Origin: Papaver somniferum
Taxonomy: Eukaryota; Streptophyta; Magnoliopsida; Ranunculales; Papaveraceae
Direction of reading: 5' to 3'
Length of the DNA: 64,000 bases
Assembly: GCF_003573695.1 (NCBI RefSeq)
Contig: NW_020621936.1
Span: 434,001-498,000 of the forward strand
Of the stretch, positions 41,393 to 54,605 are shown in pieces; position 1 is the stretch's first letter, and each line of letters opens with the position of its first letter. Position numbers and translations under genes: made by a program. Below the pieces are notes generated by a model, which saw only the letters and a list, made by a program, of their open reading frames with translations, did not search any database and was not told the origin of the DNA.

Positions 41393-44300
41393 CTAATTCA
41401 AGAGATTTTGAAATATCTCTTCAAACACAATATTTTGTGTATACCCGTTTGGTTCTTTCCCATTCTTCTTGATCAATATTTTCAAGCCTTGTCTTCTAGT
41501 GGTTCTTGAAATGGCTACATAAAGCTGGCCATGGGAGAAAATAGGTTCTTCCAAGTAAACTCCCACATTTGGTAGGCTTTGCCCCTGAATTTTATTTATT
41601 GTCATGGCATAGCAAATTCTTACTGGAAATTGCCTTCTGTGTAAAATAAATGGTAAACTTGTTTCAGGTGTAGTCATAAGTATTCGTGGTATGAAAACCC
41701 TATTTCCACTACCTGGACCTGTGAGTATTTCAGCTTCAATCACTGTATCTCCTAACTGGGTCACAATTAACCTTGTGCCATTGCATAGTCCATCCGCGCT
41801 GCTAAGATTACGCAGAAGCATAATTGGTACTCCAACCTTTAGAGTTAACTTGTGGCTTGCCATTCCAGATTCCTCATGTTTGTTGAGGAATTCTTTGTCG
41901 TAGAAAACAACACTTGAGTGATATTCTGATGACTCTGGTCCGATTGAATCCGCACTTAGATATGTACGTTCTTTTCCTGGCATACACGACACAATATATG
42001 AATAATGATATATATCAGGTTCATATATAACAGTAGATTGATCTGATGAGTTAAATAGGAACATTATTTACCTGGCACAGATGATAAGACATGTGAATTT
42101 ATCTTTTGAACACATTCATTCGTGGGCGCCAATATACTCCGTTCAGCAAGGTATTCCTTTTCAAGCATTCTTTTCAAAAAGTCAGGATACATGGTCTCTA
42201 CTATTGTATGAATGTGATTTTCTTTACAGTCAATCAGTAAATCTGATGGTATCTGTATCCAATCTTTGTCTTCGGATTCATCCAAACTGATTGTCGGTGC
42301 TTTACCATTTCCAACATCAAGAATCCATTTTGCGAGATCCTCTATTTCATCCTTTTTTTCCTGGGATGTATCTCCGGTGGATAATCTCATATTCTCTGTA
42401 AGTTCGAAAACAGTGAAGTATCCAAAATTTTGATTTGCTTATAAAAGCATTTACTATGTCTTCTTTTGTTCCTTCCTCAATAACTGGTAGAATTTGTCGG
42501 AAATCACCCCCTAACACCAGTGTTTTTTTCCCGAATAATAACTTCTTATCGTTATTCGCTTCCATCATTAAATCAGCAAGAGCTCTTTGAACTGCTTCAA
42601 GTGCATTCATGTGCATCATTGGTGCTTCATCCCATATAATCAAATCTAATTTTCACAATAACTCAGCTAGATCTGTTTTTTTTAAATAGATTGCAGCAAG
42701 ATGTTTCATTCAGCTTCAATGGAATCTTGAACCTTGAATGAGCTGTACGACCACCTGGTAATAGCAGTGATGTTATTCCAGAAGAAGCAACTGCTAGAAC
42801 AATTTTACCATGTGACCGAAGGGAAGAAATAAGGGTTCTCCAGAGGTATGTCTTACCTGTTCCACCACTTCCATAGAAAAAAACAGACGACCATCATTCT
42901 GTTCTACTGACCTTGAAATCTCGTTAAATGCCAATGCCTGTTTTGTGTTTAATCCGTTATTCAAATCCTCTGCCTCTGTCAGTAGAATATCTCTGTCATA
43001 GTTTAGTTCTTCATGAATAAGGGTGTTTTTAGGAATATCTAATTCAGACATGTCTGGGTATGGTATACCCGAAAATTCATCCTCCCTTAAAGTTCGATTA
43101 TGTTTCCAGAAAATCTTCTCAATTTCCTATAGTGTATAGTTTTGCAAGACTTCATTGGCTAGTGTTCGTGCTGAATCTCCGTAAAACTTTATTTGTTCGT
43201 ACTTGATGTCTTCTGCTAAAAGATCCCAATTATCATGCCATAGTTTTTTGGGTTCTGTTACTTTGCAATTCAGTAAGATTATAACAAACAATTCATGTAA
43301 CCTCTTGCCTGTATGTGTTTCTGTTGCTTCCTGAATGGCTCTGTGCCATTCACCATCATCTTCCAACAATCCTAGTGCCAAACAGGAGGCTTTGAATGTA
43401 AGATGAATCGTTCCACCCACTGTTTTAATATCATTATAGTTTTTGCAACCTTTTTGCACATTCAATAAAATACGCAGGTAGTATTTCTCACCCGCTGTTG
43501 GATGCACATAGTAGATACGCCCAATCTTGAAGCCTCTTTGCCTTACTTTCCATGTTTCTTTCGCTTGGTCCCATCTCCAATGCTTAGGAAACTCTATGTA
43601 TGTCCATTGTCTTGCATCTTCATGATCTCTATTAGCTTGCATCCATTGAATAAATTTTGATGCATCCGGATCTGCCTTGTCTAGAACATCTCTCAAATCA
43701 TCGGTATCATTGTGGTACACTAACTGTTCCCCTTCGAGATGTAATGGCAACCTCTCCACACTTGGATTTCGGTAATGAATTTCAAAACCAAGTGTCCTCC
43801 ATATACATTCACATCCTGATAGGTATAGGCCCTCGAGATATGTATTTACCTCGTCCTTACTTGTCTTTTGTGTTTCTTCCACAACACCATTGTTGTTTGG
43901 ATTTTTGTCATTTGCATCCTGGTTGTCTGAATTTTTGTTACCAGGTGGAAATACTGCAACAATTGCAGTTATCATGTCCTTTCCTTTGTGGATGTACTTG
44001 AACAAATATTTAATAGTCATACCCCTACAGTTGCAGATTTCCACATTGATGTGTGCATCATATCTTATTATCAAGTCTAGATTGTATGGCACAACCCATC
44101 CTGCATCTAACTTGATTCCGTCCTTTTCCGGTCCCCAATCTGCCTGTCATCTCTTATAAATTACGAATCTCGTATCATCAACATATGTTTTGCTGCTATA
44201 TTTCTTTGGGAATTTTTTTGTGCATTTTTTCCGCGCATACATGTAGAGTCAGGTTTTGCATGACCGCATGGACCGTGGAGCATATACTGGCATACTGCAT

Positions 44301-46632
44301 CAAATGCACCCTTGTTTTCATTTTGGTTTGGAATTTCTGCAGATATAATTGAATCAATATGTGCTGCGGATCTTGGCTTATCCTCAGGTTTAAGCCACAC
44401 CAATATATGAGCATGAGGTAACCTCGTTTTTTGAAATTCAACGGATAGAGAGATGTAATTTAAAACAAAATGTTATATGTCTCCAAATATATGTAGCTAA
44501 CGTCATGTTATATATTATTTGGGAATTAAATTTCAGTTTAAATATACCTCCTGCATTCTCCGAAATGCCTGCTTCCAACCAAGTCTGACATCAACTGTTT
44601 CAGTTTGATGTGAAATACGCGACTGATCATGTCTGATCTCTCACTTGGATTTTGCCCATGGAACATTTTGATAGCTTCTGCAATTTCCGGCCAATTCGGA
44701 TTACATGTGAATTTAATAAATAAGTCAGGGGGTCCCAACTCCCTGCATAAGGCTATTGCATCCTGGTAATGCTTAATCATATATCTTTGCCCACCTGTGA
44801 AAGATGATGGTAAGATTACTCGACCTGCGCTACCAGGTTTAGTGTCTCCAGCCCTTACGGCTTCTTTTATACCGTTGTATAAGTCACAACGTATTTCTTT
44901 TTGATGACCTTTAACCCACTGCAATCTGTTTTGCTCAATTGTAGCATAAGCACCAACCACATACTGCTGAAATAGTCGTCCTCCCCGGAGAAGTGTTTGA
45001 CCTTCACCAGCTCTTTGTTGTAATCTGAATGCATAGTATTCCCTCATAGTTATGTTTTTTCTCTTCTTTTCATTACCTATTTCATCGTCTATTTCGTCGT
45101 CGTGAACAATTTTAATTTGCTTATCATATGGAATATCAATATGAAAACCATCTTCACCATAAGGAAATAATAGTGGATACTGCATGCCATATAACTTGGG
45201 TGCAACTGGATATATCTATCAGTAAACCATTTTTAGCTGTATGACTATGTCCTTTTTTCCATCTGAATCGGGATCATCAACTATAATTCCACTATTTCAG
45301 ATGTAGTTGGAAGATTGTATTGCCTCGCATCCCTTTTTCGTGTACCAATAAGACGGAATTCAACATCGCTTAGTTCATCTGGTCTGTACCTATCCCTCCA
45401 CATTCTGAATTTTTGGCTTAGTCAGTTGTGTGTGTCCAGCATTGTAACTAAGCCAGCAACAGTGTTTTCATTCAATTCCCTTGTGCTTTCTTTCCATATT
45501 CGTCTAGGCCATCATTGAAGATTTAACGCCTGACTTTCATCCTGTTATTCATTTTTTTTTTCTTATGGTAATAGCATTCATCCTATTTTGACTTCATTTT
45601 CAGTGTCTATAATGTACAGTTGTAAGAATGCAGGTGGCTTACCATCCATGGCAACAAAGACCCCATGAAGTGGATGATTAAGCCCATACATTGTAAACAC
45701 CCATGGGGCTGAACCATTGTTCTGTTCTTTGGACACTTTGGCACCCTGTGAGGTAAATGCAAACATTGAATTATAGCCCTGATGTTCAGTCTGAAAGTTG
45801 ATGCTTGCTGCCCACCATATACATATTGCATTAGTTTTTTCAGAAATTCAGGTGCCTCCTTAAGCAGTGGTAATTTGACAGCTCCTTTCCCACAACAATG
45901 GCAATTCTGGTGGTTGTTTCTTGTTGGCTTTTGTTGACTCTTTCCTCATCACATCATTGCTTGAAATGGGTATGTTTGCCGTTGGCCCTCCAATATAATG
46001 TTCTGGGATGGCATCACTGGTTAACATAGAGATAAGAAAGGATGGTAAGTATATACTGTTTTATTTGAGGTCAACGTATAGTTTGGATCCAATTGCATAC
46101 ACTTACATGATATGGGAATTCTTCCTCTGATTCATAATCGAGAGGTTGTTCCTCATTATTGTGCCTTCTTTTCCACCTAATCAATGTCAGAAATATCATC
46201 AATTGAAATTAATGAATTATACAGAACTGACAACATCAATTTATGTTAATATAGTATGAGACATGTCACATTCATGTAATTGCCGGCGAATGTTTTTGCT
46301 TGTTTCCTAGCTCTTTGACATATGTCCTGGAATGAGACTGTCATAAAACTGCATATGTTAGTAAACCACATGGGATATTAAATAATAAAACTGCAGATGA
46401 GCCTAAATCATGTAAGGTTTATACCTGTCCTCTTCTTTTAGAACCTTTTCTGCTTGCCTTGACTCCTTTTTTTCTCAGCCCTTATCCTGTTTGCCATGCA
46501 TCTCTGGTCCATTGGTTTATGTGCAGTTTGTTTTTTTGCAGGTATTCTAGGTTTTAAAGCATGCTTGAGCTGATGTTTGCGAGAACTAATTATCCTCCTA
46601 AATCGTCTAGCAGTTGTGGGTTTTCTGGTCAT
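41393..46632 (-). pseudogene. Helitron Rep-helicase (RepHel) pseudogene
   Basis: HUH endonuclease fused to a PIF1-type helicase, for rolling-circle transposition. Order on the minus strand: basic start (46632, MTRKPTTARRFRR...); exon ~46180-46110 with donor CAT|GTAAGTG; CX2C zinc-like CHCC (~45900); Helitron N-domain (MYGLNHPLHG...QLYIIDTENE, 45.7 kb; FRMWRDRYRPDELSDVEFRL, ~45.4 kb; QYPLLFPYGEDGFH to CNPNWPEI, 45185-44670). Rep HUH is LPHAHI at ~44415, and the two-tyrosine motif KYLFKYIHKG is at ~44011-43982. In the helicase, Walker A YGSGGTGKT is at ~42875 in a shifted frame, DEAP at ~42630, GGDFRQILPV at ~42510. An intron (41978-42072) splits SVPG|KERTYL, and motifs V/VI are NKIQGQSL and VAISRT (~41.5 kb). 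Defects: TGA stops at 45422-45424, ~44149 and 42653-42655; frameshifts near 44228, 42879 and 42397. The motifs survive, so inactivation is recent. Confidence 0.9.
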
Positions 46633-46985
46633 GATTGTGTGTATGGTTTGTTGATTGCCTGATAGTCCTCAAATGGAGATAAAATGGCTTGTCTAGGAAA
46701 AGTGAAACGGAGCAATTATGTGAGAGGGTGACGGTCACCATTCAACGTGGAGCCTAAGAAGCTTAGGATTTTAAAGGAATAAGATATATGCAGAAAATCC
46801 CTAATTTCACCTAATTTACTAACTCGTTATAAAATTGAATTTGTTGTCTAATCCATTACGGGAGGGTTTGGTACATTGGTGGTAGAATTCACAACTCCAT
46901 GGGATATATAATTTTACAAGATTATAAATATCGGGAATCATGGAAATTCCACGTGTGCTTGGCAGCTAAATGAAATTCCTAAAAT

Positions 46986-47095
46986 TGGCAGATGTCACTG
47001 TACTACAGTGGTAAAGTCAGTAAGTGATAATACCAGTGACCTGAGTTCGAAACTCGTCAGCATCAAGTTCTTTACTGGTCAAAAATAAAAATCAT
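46986..47095 (+). mobile_element. tRNA-derived SINE
   Basis: Contains a pol III A-box-like AGTGGTAAAGTCAGTAAGTG and a B-box GAGTTCGAAACTC with the spacing of a tRNA gene. It is followed by a short tail 'tttactggtcaaaaataaaaa' typical of plant SINEs. It cannot fold into a full tRNA cloverleaf and has no anticodon arm of normal form. The flanking duplication is unclear ('aattcctaaaatt' before, 'gaattcttaaca' after). Confidence 0.65.
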
Positions 47096-47189
47096 AGAAT
47101 TCTTAACATTTTCTTGTTTTAAATATCATGTACATGGGAGAAAGTATGAAATTTGCTGGAATTATGAATCCCCAGAAAAACGTGAATTC

Positions 47190-47292
47190 AAGGAATTTGA
47201 GCATCCAAACGTACTAAGGGAATCGTAATTCCACCAATTTAAGGAATTTGGGCATCCAAACGTACTAAGGGAATCGTAATTTCACCAAATTC
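47190..47292 (+). repeat. Tandem duplication, two ~50-bp units
   Basis: 'aaggaatttgagcatccaaa' with 'cgtactaagggaatcgtaat' occurs twice in succession, differing at two or three positions. It lies between the SINE and the LINE fragment. Confidence 0.85.
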
Positions 47293-47649
47293 CTTGGACC
47301 CATGAATTCTACATTTAGAATTCTGCAAACTCAATTAATTAATCCGCAACAAATTAAATTTTTTGCAAAATCAATAATTATTTCTATCCCAGCTTGTCAG
47401 CTAATTGAATTACAGTCTTGCTAAATATATACGGAAAGATATAAATTTAAATGTTCAATAAGAACTAACTAATATATGAATCGATAATCACCCCAACTTT
47501 TCACAATATCACGATGCTTCCTTAAGTTCCACATTTGTTGTCGTTTACTTTAGTTTATACTTTGTAAACAATTGGTTTCATATCCGACTTTTTGCTCAAA
47601 ATTGAACTATTTAGAAAAATGTTATATATTTTATTATTATTTTAAAGAT

Positions 47650-48960
47650 CTATAAGTATTTTTTTTTTCTAAAAAACAAAAATTTATATTAAAACGAAAA
47701 GGCTAAAGTCAAAAGAACAAATGTACAGACTCAAAAATTTAGAGCACTAGTATGATGTTACAGTCAACCACCAGACTGTCCCAGTTACATCCTACAACTG
47801 GAAAACTGTACCAAAATTACAACGATTTACAGATCCTGATTGAGATTGCAAACCCATTTTGAAAGACTGCCACAACTGCAAAGATAAATTAGGTATTTGG
47901 TCCTAAGAAAACTGAAAATTACATGTGTAAAACCAGCTCACAGTTGTGTAGAATTTGGTTGCAGTCAATAAACTTGAAAGTTTTTTTATCACAGATCCAT
48001 AAGACCATCTTTTGCTTAGCTTGAAAAACCAGTTCATGCACAGATTTGGACCTCCCCAAAAAAGTCCACTGTTCCTCTCCTTCCATACTACCCAAATTAG
48101 AGCATAAGGAAAAATCCACCATAGTTTCATGCATGCAACTTCCAGTTAATATGTTCATGTTCCATGCTTCAAAAAAATCTAGGATCGTAGTTGGTAATGT
48201 CCATAAGAGATGAAACTCTTTAAGAAAATAATCCCATAACTGAAAAGTATAGCAACAATGTAGGAGAAGATGATCTGTAGTTTCAGTTTCCTCATTGCAC
48301 ATTACATGTCTAACACTTTCTAAGTTAACCCCTCGATGTGATAACATTTCTCTAGTAGGTAGGGAATTACGGAAAACAGCCATAAGATAAAACTAACCTT
48401 GATAGGAATGTCTTTTCTCCATAAATATTTTTCAAACATACAATCTGGCAAAGCACCAACCAATGCATCGTAGCATGCCTTTGTGCTGAATTTTTCTAAC
48501 ATCTCCACTTCATTTTCGCCCTCTATTAGAGATGGTACATTTCCAAGGTCCCTTCTAAGCCAATGCCACTCCATTTACTTGTTAATATTAAGTTGTTTCT
48601 TAAAATCCGCAAACCGACATCCTTGTCTAATCATGTCTGCAATCGGAGCATATTTATCTTTACTAGCTTTATAAGTAACATGAAACAAATCTTTCAAACA
48701 ACCATTTGACAACCACTTGTCATGCCAGATGCTAATACCTTTTCCATTCCTTATTTTGAACCTGATAAACTATTGCAACTCTGGGATCATCCTAGTAGCA
48801 TTCCTCCACAAACTTCGACATTGTGGAGTGTTATCCTCCGCAAGCATAACATTAACCTCCTTGGCCTTGAGTTTTTTTTTTCGCACGATTCTTCTCCATA
48901 ATGGTTTATACGTATTTCTAAACCAAATACTTCACTAAATTAATAAAATATATTGGGTCT
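47650..48960 (-). pseudogene. LINE 3' fragment: reverse-transcriptase zinc-binding region
   Basis: Minus-strand remains of the part downstream of the reverse transcriptase. It begins with FIRFKIRNGKGISIWHDKW (about 48790-48730), then the zf-RVT region FSTKACYDALVGALPDCMFEK, LWRKDIPIKVSFILW (48500-48400), continuing after a frame change as AVFRNSLPTREMLSHRGVNL and CNEETETTDHLLLHC, where Cys/His residues of the zinc-binding motif remain. The 3' end runs to A-rich sequence near 47660-47700. The RT core and everything 5' are absent. A different, less complete LINE from the one at 13.5-16.6 kb. Confidence 0.85.
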
Positions 48961-49288
48961 AAAGGCTATTTGTTTATAAAGTTTTTATTGGAGTTTCACT
49001 TTCTATTGACTAAGATTTAGATCAAACCTACTTTTCTAAATGATTGTGTTGTATGTAATAATATTTTTCATTTAATCGGTTTGTGTGAGTTTAAAACTTA
49101 TTTTCTCTCTTCCCTGATCTGGCCAGTTTGATCTGAATTTTTCAGATCTGCAAGTCAGATCAAGGTATTTTTATTTAGGTTAGTTATGTTGTTAGTATTA
49201 TTCTTTACCATTATGGTGATTTTCCTTCACCTCTATGTTGATTCTTTTCTTCACCTTTTCGTGATTATTTCTTCATCCTAGTGATGAT
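48961..49288. other. Gene-free stretch
   Basis: No features beyond pyrimidine-rich sequence. It separates the LINE fragment from the LTR copy starting at 49289. Confidence 0.3.
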
Positions 49289-52200
49289 TGAAAAGACGAG
49301 GGTACCCAAATATACCACAATCTTTTAAATATCAACTTATAAGTCATATACCGTGTGTGATTGTTTATGGATGAGGTCGAGACAATACGACAACAAGATA
49401 TTTACTTGACAATAGTTATGGTAATAAAACCGATTGACTATTAGGACCAATGTCAAGTAATTCGGATTAACGCACAATAGTATTATTCACTTAATTATAA
49501 TAAAACAGTTATAATGCAGAAGAACACACACAAGATTTTGTTAACGAGGAAACCACAAATGCATAAAAACCCCGGGACCCAGTCCAGTTTTGAATACTAT
49601 CAGAATTAAGGCGCTATACAAAATCTAATACCATCTTTGTATAATTGAGACCAAGTAGACTACCCCCTAGATACTTAGTTTCCTCAGTATCCCTACGTCT
49701 TCGACCTTTTGGTCACGCACGTGAATCTCAAAATAGAAGTCACTATCTCAAGTTGATTTACCCAGTAAAGTCTTCATGTACTCAACATCCTTTAGATCGT
49801 ATTCCAAACAGTAAGGAACAAATCTGTTTTGTAACCTCTTCAATTATCTTTACTATAAAAGATATGTTGAGTAGTAGACAAAGGCTCTTCGGTAAGATCA
49901 ATCTGAATTAGTAACTTAGATCCAGATTCGAATATTGAAAATACCACCGAAAGATAATTGTCGATCAATACGACTTTATAATTTGAAAAATCTGATCTAA
50001 GTCGGAATCCAACCGATCAAGATGTGTGCACAAATTCACAAGATACGAAAACTAATAAGAAAATCTTCTTTGTCGTCAAATCTTCAATTGCCTTCTCAAT
50101 AACCTGCACAATACAAACTTGAATCCTCTTGTGATTATCACAAGATGTCTTTAGATCTACGAATAGTTCTAAAGATCTCGTCGATACTTTGATCTAGTTT
50201 GAGTGGCCCTAATGTCAAGATAAGGCTCTCAAGAATAATCAAACTAGGTATAATCAAAGTTTCAACAACCGTTAGTCAATCAAATCAGTAATCGAAAACT
50301 ACAATAATAATGCAATTATCTAGTTTTCCACCAACGGTATTCGTAGAGCTTCTTGATCCCACATAAATCTTTAAACGAGCGGTCGTAAGAGATTTCGCCT
50401 AATTAGGGTACTTTCCTCTCCAGATAGATGGATCCACCACAAACAACAAGAATGAAGTTTGCTTGGCTCTTAGGATGGTTTGCAAGAAATGCAAACTCAA
50501 GTATTTATACACCAAGGATGTTTGGGCAACAAGTAAATTCCAAAACTGAAAATATTGTCAAGATATTCTCATTAAAGTAACTAATTTCGGTTTTCCAAAA
50601 TCCAACTAAATGTCAAACAATACCTGTTTTCGGTTTTTCTATTTCCAAATAGTAACGGAACAAATCTGTTTGGCAGACACAAAAATTGCACCGAATTTCG
50701 TTTACGCAAAAATAATTGATACCAAACGATAAAGTAGATACCAAATCAATTAGTCAATAGAATTGACACAATTTTTCTTAACCGGAAACAATTGAATCAC
50801 AATACTCAATCCATACATCATAATGGAAAATATCAATTGTACCGACTTTTCTTAAGCAAAAGCAAAATATATACAATAAAATCAAGCTTTTCTTAAATAG
50901 GAAAAACGATTACCTAACAATAAGAATCGTTACCCTGATTTCTGCAACCACTTCTCCCCATAAAGATATATCATTTAAGCAAAAGTTCAATAAGAACTCT
51001 CCCCTGTTTTTTTCATCCTCTCTCAAGAACAAAAGAACAACAACAAGAGCAACTTTTACCAGAGAAGGTTGAATCGATTTTAACTAAGGCGTGCCAATGA
51101 CAAAAGTTTAAACCTAAAACTCATATGTTATGCTAATCACAACTTATGTAAACATAAATTGATATCAACATCATTGTGACTTTTCACACATGAGTTTAAT
51201 CGTATCGCCTTATGATCCTTTGATAAAGCATACCTAAAAATCCTAGAACTTAATCCCGCCAAATCAAAAAGCCACACAAACCATAAGGAATAACACAATA
51301 TGAGATCGAATAATTGGGTTAATAAAAACCAAAACTAACATCTCATAAACCGAAAGCAATAACATAAAATATAACCATTCAAAGCAAGCTTATGCAATCA
51401 GAACTATCAAATAATGAAACAAAGATTATAAAATAAAATTTATCCATTCATAACAATTGATAGTTTATTCGAATAGACCTTACAGAAAAATATTGAAATA
51501 TATCAACTGTTTGAATAGTTCCCAAATAAGAAATTAACCTAATTTCTTCCATGAGCAACTTATTAATCCTTCATATCAGTACTTGAAGAATATTGAAATA
51601 AATCAACTGTTTGAATAGTCTATTCCCAAATAAGAAATTAACCTAATTTCTCCGATGAACAACTTAATCCTTCATATCAGTACTTGAAGAATGTGGATTA
51701 TTATTCTCAATCTTGAGTTTGTAGATTTCCTCAAGAAGATAACCTTGTTGCTTGACAAGAATCTCTTGCAGTTGAGAAGTTTTGGTGAAGGATGACTAGA
51801 GAATGAGGAGAATCCTTTACAAATTCCGAAAGATATTTCCAAAATATCATAATACCGAAAATATATTATTCCTACAAATATATATATTTTCAATTACTAG
51901 ATTTTATTCCCATAATCAATACACATAAGTACCTTAATTTTGTTTCCTTACTCACAAATGGCACTCAAGGTGAAGAAGCAATCTAATACCGATCAGGTGG
52001 CATTAGTATGAGATTTTCTCTCATTATGGGATTTAGAATATACAAAATATTCTTGATCTAGTGAAGTATGATTTTTACATCTTCTCTTGTTACCTTGAGT
52101 CATCAAAGTTTTTGGAGATTGGTTAAGACAGTATTGATCTCTTTGTACGTTTTAACATTCCTAGACTTTCTAGTCTAACCTAAACGAAGTTGACTCTAGT

Positions 52201-52299
52201 AAATAAACAAGCGACTCTAGATGAGTTTTGATACTAAAATATGACAACCAAACTTGACATACCAATGCTTGGTGGGTTTAACCGAGCTATGCTCTAACA
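49289..52299 (-). mobile_element. LTR-retrotransposon copy 1 (TGTTAGAGCA family), noncoding
   Basis: In minus orientation it starts TGTTAGAGCATAGCTCGGTT (at 52299) and ends GGGTACCCTCGTCTTTTCA (at 49289), giving TG...CA termini. It holds the family signature 'ttaacgaggaaaccacaaat' + 'gcataaaaaccccgggacc' (49541-49590). About 3.0 kb, longer than the other copies because of extra sequence (50.9-52.2 kb) related to the 57-58 kb internal tail. No TSD: flanking 5-mers ATGAT and TACTC differ. Its nature as a solo LTR or a deletion product is unresolved. Confidence 0.55.
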
Positions 52300-52399
52300 T
52301 ACTCACACGTGCTTTCCTTTTCTGATTTTTGTTGTGGAAAGTATTGAATTAAGATTGATTACAGGTACAACATTGTGGTTGATTTGGTGAAAGAAAGAA

Positions 52400-53222
52400 C
52401 CATGCATGTATACTAACTTTAAAATATACTGGTTCTCGGTGGAACTTATCAACATTAGGATGTATGCGGTTTTCATTCTAATTAACCCTCTAAGAAAAGC
52501 AAGGAAATCACTTTATTTTATTACAACAGTTGAATTTGAAAGCGCAAGAGGTGATCGTTATCTTGTTCTTAAAGATTTGTTAGGATCCATAAATGGTGAT
52601 TCATTAAGCATCAAGGGAGATCGTGGTCTTGATTCTTTAACCGAAGAATTCCTTAATTTATCGGTCATCAAAGTATGATTTCGACGACAATCGGAGCTTC
52701 ACAATCATCAATCTGACCGATGTTGTGGTTTTACCAAATTCATCATCATCTACTCAAACGACGTCTTTTACTCGTAGTTATGGTTTACTCTGATTCTCAA
52801 GGAAGAACGTCAGGCAGTTATTCTTCCAATATCTTTAATATGATATCCTATAATGGCTTGTTTGAGCGGAATCGTGACAAGTCCTACTTTTTCTTCCACA
52901 CTACCAAAACCTAAATTCAGAACTGTAAGCCCACAACTGCAGAAGCCCAATTTTAGAATTGTTGGCTCAAGTTATCGTACGGGAAAAGCTAAAGCTATAG
53001 CTTTTACTTTCGCAAAAATTGTTGTTCAACATACAATGTTCATTATTTATGGACATCTTCTCCAACCCCCTTCCGCAATACTCTTCTAATTGTTGAAGGT
53101 TTTACCTCTTATGGTCTTTGCTTTATGTTGTCATGTAGTTTGTTTTATTTTGGTTCGTCTGTTGTATTGTAATCTTGCAAAATTATGATAATATATGATT
53201 ATTTTTATCAAAAATAAAAATA
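52400..53222 (+). mobile_element. Probable LINE-like remnant with A-rich tail
   Basis: A 90-residue frame (52406-52678, ...LRKARKSLYFITTVEFESAR...) and other short frames, in no recognised family, are followed by a 3' region 'ttttattttggttcgtctg ... ttgtattgtaatcttgc' that resembles plant LINE 3' ends, and by the A-rich tail 'tatcaaaaataaaaataaaa' ending near 53222. The tail directly abuts the truncated repeat copy at 53235. Internal RT motifs are absent. Confidence 0.35.
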
Positions 53223-53234
53223 AAATTCGATCAA

Positions 53235-53862
53235 ACCGATATTATCGATTTTTATCGTGTATCGGAAAAAACTTTTATGATTTCTAAAATATCGACGATA
53301 CAAGGATTGAACGACAAAAATGCTCATATCGGCTGGTACAAACCAATATATCGGGTTCTCCGATATACTAATAATATCGGTAAGAATAATTTGGAAGAAT
53401 AACTTGTTTAGATCTGAAATTTTTTAAACAAAACCCTTCCTCAAATAATCTTTCTTATGTACCCTTGAAAACTCATCCGAAATTTCCAACTATTTCATAT
53501 TTTTAATGAGTTTTTTATCCTTGAAACAACTATGGTACTTTATTGCTTCTCTTTCTTCTGAAGATTTATCAAATGAGAATTCATTACTGTCGACGCTTTT
53601 ATCTTCAACATCATCAATTCAGTTTAGTAGCAACGACATGGTCATCTGAAATAAGAGTAGTAAATATGGGATAAATAATAGAATGGGATTGAATTTATAC
53701 TGTGAAGCTTTTAATCATGATAATTAATGCATCATATGTCACCAATTTTTTTTGATTGAAACATTTATAAAGATTTAATATTCTAGTCTTAATGATGCAT
53801 CACCGATAAAAACGATATAATCTTTTGTACAGGTGTATCGGATACGGCTGATATGATAAACT
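53235..53862. mobile_element. hAT-like repeat, copy 2 (both ends missing)
   Basis: Near-colinear with 24095-24750: 'aaaatatcgacgatacaagg', 'gctcatatcggctggtacaa', 'accaatatatcgggttctcc' and 'tcaacatcatcaattca' all recur. Termini CAAGGTAG and CTACTTTG are absent, so this copy is truncated by deletion or by the neighbouring LINE-like insertion. It differs from copy 1 by many substitutions and small indels. Confidence 0.8.
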
Positions 53863-54605
53863 CAAGTTTCATATTCTCTCAAACCATTAATTTACTGATA
53901 AATTTAACTATATTTGACTAAGATGGAAAATCCACTTATACTCCTATTAACACACTATCTCACATTTTGGACACCATTTTTTTTTATATAAAATCTAAAC
54001 TGTAACGGATTTGAAGATTGTTGATGTTGTTTTTTCATGATCAACTTCATCGGTTGATTGGTTTTTTTTACCCCTAGTTTTTGTAATGACAAAGTTGATC
54101 ATGAGCAACAACAACACTTACAACGTCAACAAGATATCTGAATACACTAGTGCAGATGGTATCTTTTTCGACCAAGCGTAAGATGGTCATTTTACAACCA
54201 AGGGAAAATAGTCATTTAGCAACTAAGGGGGAAAATTGTCATTTTTCCATGGTCAAAGTCATCTATCACGCCATGTTACGTAGTATCTGAATTTAAGGCA
54301 AAGCCCAAAATTCTAGCCACAAAGAGGTTCAAGACGAGGTTCGACTTCCGAACAAGAGAAGCTTGCTCAAAGCTGAAGAAGTCAGTCATCCAAGCGGATA
54401 GGCTCGGTCATCCTAAATATCTCTTATCACTCCAAGACGAGGATCATCAGATCAGAGAACCTCCATCGTTCCGCTCTGAGGGAAAAAGCCTCATTACTCT
54501 GGGGCTTGATTTCCTCCTTATGCCCGACCCTGGTCAGCTCTTCTACTTAACCTAAAGACTCTGAAACTTCACCCAAAATCTCTCTTCAAACTAAGACTTT
54601 CTAAC
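53863..54605. other. Gene-free stretch
   Basis: No gene. 54180-54260 has loose repeats of 'gtcattttacaaccaaggg / gtcatttagcaactaaggg'. 54290-54600 is less AT-rich and could be a retroelement fragment ('ctctggggcttgatttcc'), family not identified. Confidence 0.3.

Larger units (their letters stand above)
27452..46860 (-). mobile_element. Large Helitron-derived block with multiple accessory genes
   Basis: Rolling-circle transposon. All recognisable genes lie on the minus strand: Rep-helicase (46.6-41.4 kb), unknown 150-aa gene, coiled-coil/PIF1-domain genes (39.2-34.2 kb), and two RPA-like genes (32.7-27.7 kb). RPA-like genes accompany Rep-helicase in many plant Helitrons. The likely 3' end is near 27452: in minus orientation GCCCGGACATAGCACGAGC precedes ATAAAATATAGT, resembling the GC-rich segment before the CTRR terminus, but eroded. 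The 5' TC end is somewhere between 46640 and 46990 and was not fixed. No TSD is expected, because Helitrons insert between A and T. The Rep gene carries several disabling mutations, so the element is not autonomous now. Confidence 0.75.

Noticed and set aside
43657..44159. Plus-strand frames over the Rep/helicase region
   Set aside because: Shadows of the minus-strand Helitron gene, which has clear motifs.
46986..47095. Functional tRNA gene
   Set aside because: A and B boxes are present but no acceptor-stem pairing or normal anticodon arm, and a SINE-like tail follows.
49289..52299. Complete LTR retrotransposon with coding region
   Set aside because: No gag, protease, integrase or RT motifs are readable in any frame.
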